Shown: positions 61,903-64,000 of the stretch, piece by piece
Layout: each line of letters begins with the position of its first letter
Numbering within the stretch: position 1 is the stretch's first letter
From: 39-52-133 sp035531075
GTDB taxonomy: Bacteria; Pseudomonadota; Gammaproteobacteria; Burkholderiales; Gallionellaceae
Direction of reading: 5' to 3'
DNA length: 64,000 bases
NCBI GenBank assembly: GCA_035531075.1
Contig: DATKTO010000040.1
Coordinates: 1 to 64,000, forward strand
Notes under the pieces: model-generated
What the model was told of the DNA's origin: nothing
Database searches by the model: none
Seen by the model: only the letters and a program-made list of their open reading frames with translations
Made by a program: the position numbers and the translations under genes

Positions 61903-63486
61903 TTAAGTGACTGCGCGAACTACAGTCTTTTGCGCCCCCGTGCGTCGCGAATGGAATTTTGAGGATAGTTCTTCCCATTCGATGACCAGGCTGCCTCCGG
62001 TGATCTCATGCTGCTTTTCCCAATTGGACAGCAAATCAAGACAGGCGTGGTCAATGTAGTCCAGGTGTTCAAAATGAATATGCACCACTGCTCCCGGTCT
62101 GACCTCTTCCAGTGCAGCCGCAAGCTTGGGCAGGCGGATCAGCGTGGCGGCGCCCTTCAGATGCAGTTCGACCCGGTTTCTGACGATGTCCTCATCCCAC
62201 CTGATTTCCAGATGCGAGAACGCCTGCAGCAGTTTGAGTATGGACAGCCCCAGGCCGATCAGCACGCCTTCCAGCAGGTTGCTGGAGACGATCATCACGA
62301 TGGTGATGATATAGATCGCCACTTCGCTCTTGCCGAATTTGAGCAGAGCGGGTACGGCCTTGGGGTAGGCGAGTTTGTAGCCGGTGAACACCAGTACTGC
62401 CGCCAGGCTGGCGACCGGAATGTAATTCAGGGTGAAGGGCAGCACTGCGGCAAACAGCAGCAGCCAGGCGCCGTGCAGGACGGCGGAGGCGCGGGTCTTT
62501 CCGCCTGCCTCGACGTTGGCAGTGGAGCGCACAATTACGCCTGTCATTGGCAGCACACCCAGCAAGCCGCAGATGGTGTTGCCTATGCCCTGGGCGGCGA
62601 GTTCCCTGTCGTATTTGGTGCGCGGTCCCTGATGTAACTGGTCCACGGCGCTGGCGCTGAGCAGCGTTTCGGCACTGGCGATGAAGGCGATAGAAACGGC
62701 GGCGGCGAGGATGGCCGGGTCGAGTGCACGCTTTAAGGTCTCCAGTGTCGGATATTGGATGACTGTCCAGATGTTGCTGATGTCATCGGGATTGGCAAGC
62801 AGGTCGGGAATATATTTGATCTTCAGTTGCATCGCCGCCGACACCATCACCGCCACCACCACAGCAATCAACGGGCCCGGTAATACCCTCAGCTTCCTCG
62901 GCGCAAAGATGCTCCATAGCACGATCAGAGCAATGGTCAGCAGCCCGATATATAGCGCCTGAATCGACGTGCTGTTTGCCGAGAAAGTTTCCATCAATGC
63001 GGCAGGGATGCAGGTAAAATTTTCTATGCCCGAGCCGATCGGCTTTTTATCCAGCATCACGTGGAATTGCGATGCAAAAATCAGCACGCCTATCCCCGCC
63101 AGCATGCCGTGTATCACCGCGGGCGATACTGCGCGAAACCACTGGCCCAGCTTCAGTACGCCAGCCAACAGTTGTATCAGGCCAGCCAGCAGCACGATGG
63201 TGCCCAGCATGGCGAGACCTTGATGTTGCACCAGTTGCCATATGAGTACAGTGAGTCCCGCTGCAGGGCCGCTGACTTGCAGGGGAGAGCCTGCCAGAAA
63301 ACCGACCACAAGGCCGCCGATGATGCCGGTAATCAGCCCCGCAGTTGGCGGCACGCCGGAGGCAATGGAAATCCCCATGCACAGCGGCAGCGCAACCAGA
63401 AAAACCACAACCGAAGCCAATGCGTCGCTGCCTATTGTTGCCCTGAAACCCTGCTTACCCTTGCCGCCCTGAGTTGCCTGAGACAT
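61903..63486 (-). CDS. SulP-family anion transporter with C-terminal STAS-like domain
   Basis: A 527-residue SulP protein: DALASVVVFLVALPLCMGIS, GVPPTAGLITGIIGGLVVGFLAGSPLQVSGPAAGL and AQGIGNTICGLLGVLPMTGVIVRSTANVEAGGKT form the core. The C-terminal STAS-like part ends HIHFEHLDYIDHACLDLLSN. It resembles the bicarbonate/sulfate SulP group with a LALPLCMGI start, distinct from the first SulP in the window, so the two are not recent copies. It is preceded by the end of another SulP gene on the same strand. The anion is not known. Confidence 0.93.
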   Translation of the reverse strand: MSQATQGGKGKQGFRATIGSDALASVVVFLVALPLCMGISIASGVPPTAGLITGIIGGLVVGFLAGSPLQVSGPAAGLTVLIWQLVQHQGLAMLGTIVLLAGLIQLLAGVLKLGQWFRAVSPAVIHGMLAGIGVLIFASQFHVMLDKKPIGSGIENFTCIPAALMETFSANSTSIQALYIGLLTIALIVLWSIFAPRKLRVLPGPLIAVVVAVMVSAAMQLKIKYIPDLLANPDDISNIWTVIQYPTLETLKRALDPAILAAAVSIAFIASAETLLSASAVDQLHQGPRTKYDRELAAQGIGNTICGLLGVLPMTGVIVRSTANVEAGGKTRASAVLHGAWLLLFAAVLPFTLNYIPVASLAAVLVFTGYKLAYPKAVPALLKFGKSEVAIYIITIVMIVSSNLLEGVLIGLGLSILKLLQAFSHLEIRWDEDIVRNRVELHLKGAATLIRLPKLAAALEEVRPGAVVHIHFEHLDYIDHACLDLLSNWEKQHEITGGSLVIEWEELSSKFHSRRTGAQKTVVRAVT

Positions 63487-63558
63487 GACACGCCTTTCTT
63501 TTTTAACTTAATGATTTAATTGATATTCACGGTGCAATGCAGCATCTTTTCTTGTATT

Positions 63559-64000
63559 TTAAAGCCAGATTTTTACGCCGTCGTTACCGCCTATGTGCTG
63601 TTTCATCAAGCGACATTGCGCATTGGGATCGACTTCGAGTACTTGAGCGTAAATGGAAGTCAGCGCCTTGTCCTCGTCGGGGAAAATGTTTTCCTGACCG
63701 ATGTAAGCCAGCAGGCCGGAATGTTGCATGATGTCTATCACCTGTTTCTTTAACCCGCTGAACACGACACGGATACCATTGGCGCGCAATCTTTCTATCA
63801 GATGGTGAATGACTTCATCCCCCGACGCATCAAGCTGATTGATGCCGTTCGCCACGATCAGCATGTGCCGGGCGCGCGGGCTGTTGGCCACGGCTTCCAG
63901 AATAGTATCTTCAAAATAGGGCACGTTGGCAAAGTATAGCGAACCGTCGTAGCGTATCGCAATGATGTACTCGCTGACCGGCAGCACATGCGCCTTGGCA
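63559..64000 (-). CDS. SulP-type transporter, C-terminal part (cut by window edge)
   Basis: The visible 147 codons end a protein on the minus strand: YIIAIRYDGSLYFANVPYFEDTILEAV, ANGINQLDASGDEVIHHLIERL and VVFSGLKKQVIDIMQHSG. This is a STAS domain like the one at the end of the SulP at 57690-59447 (RFDGALRFVNVSYFEDALL, DGINYLDASGVEMLSSLI). So it is very likely the tail of a third SulP transporter. The N-terminal membrane part lies beyond the window. It is followed at 72 bases by the second SulP start. Confidence 0.85.
   Translation of the reverse strand, partial: AKAHVLPVSEYIIAIRYDGSLYFANVPYFEDTILEAVANSPRARHMLIVANGINQLDASGDEVIHHLIERLRANGIRVVFSGLKKQVIDIMQHSGLLAYIGQENIFPDEDKALTSIYAQVLEVDPNAQCRLMKQHIGGNDGVKIWL

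Noticed and set aside
1..64000. CRISPR arrays, rRNA and tRNA genes
   Set aside because: I looked for regularly spaced repeats, cloverleaf-like ends and rRNA words and saw none. A tRNAscan/Infernal run would be decisive.

Overview
The window looks like chromosomal DNA of a betaproteobacterium with moderate-to-high GC and a respiratory lifestyle built on metals or low oxygen. This is inferred from the MtrA-MtrB-MtrC porin-cytochrome set, a NapC/CymA-type quinol oxidase, a NapA-like molybdoenzyme with its own tetraheme partner, the anaerobic NrdD/NrdG ribonucleotide reductase and a Hyf-like membrane complex. A relative of the Gallionellaceae/Nitrosomonadales or of Rhodoferax-type iron bacteria would fit, but no 16S or other decisive marker is present.

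Layout. 1-9 kb: the start of rpmB (cut by the window edge), a PDC-sensor membrane protein, MscL, a DsrE-like protein, a PAS/GGDEF/EAL c-di-GMP protein, an outer-membrane-type protein, a rhomboid protease and a cold-shock protein. 8-21.5 kb: an accessory zone of AT-rich, low-density or toxin/antitoxin-like genes. It holds an HTH-nucleotidyltransferase/HEPN pair, then a five-gene AT-rich block at 9.4-16.3 kb (MazG, a nuclease-DUF2075-S24 fusion, a PD-(D/E)XK-like protein, a second nuclease-DUF2075 protein and a small ORF), Fic, a ROK kinase, a vestigial duplicate of the second DUF2075 gene, RhuM, an HTH antitoxin-like gene and MazE/MazF. 21.6-30.4 kb: ordinary chromosomal genes (histidine phosphatase, small proteins, a PQQ sugar-dehydrogenase-like protein, a large AsmA protein, a lipoprotein, a secreted protein).

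30.7-46.6 kb: the electron-transfer region. It contains a monoheme cytochrome, decaheme MtrA, porin MtrB, a surface decaheme MtrC lipoprotein closed by a clear terminator, a helix-hairpin-helix protein, a tetraheme NapC/CymA, then sodB and small secreted proteins. It ends with an FNR-like regulator divergent from a NapA-like reductase plus tetraheme cytochrome. Together they can link the quinol pool to outside metal (in either direction) and to a periplasmic oxyanion such as nitrate.

46.9-50 kb: class III ribonucleotide reductase, with the glycyl-radical segment on its own small gene, followed by the activase. 50-57.2 kb (minus strand): a six-gene Hyf/Ehr-like operon whose large subunit has lost the NiFe-binding cysteines. 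57.7-64 kb (minus strand): two complete SulP anion transporters and part of a third, surrounding an OmpR-type two-component system.

The best candidate for a little-described system is the AT-rich block at 9.4-16.3 kb, especially the fusion of a nuclease-like domain, a DUF2075 ATPase and a LexA/S24-type self-cleaving peptidase domain. The Ehr-like complex and the split NrdD are also worth attention.
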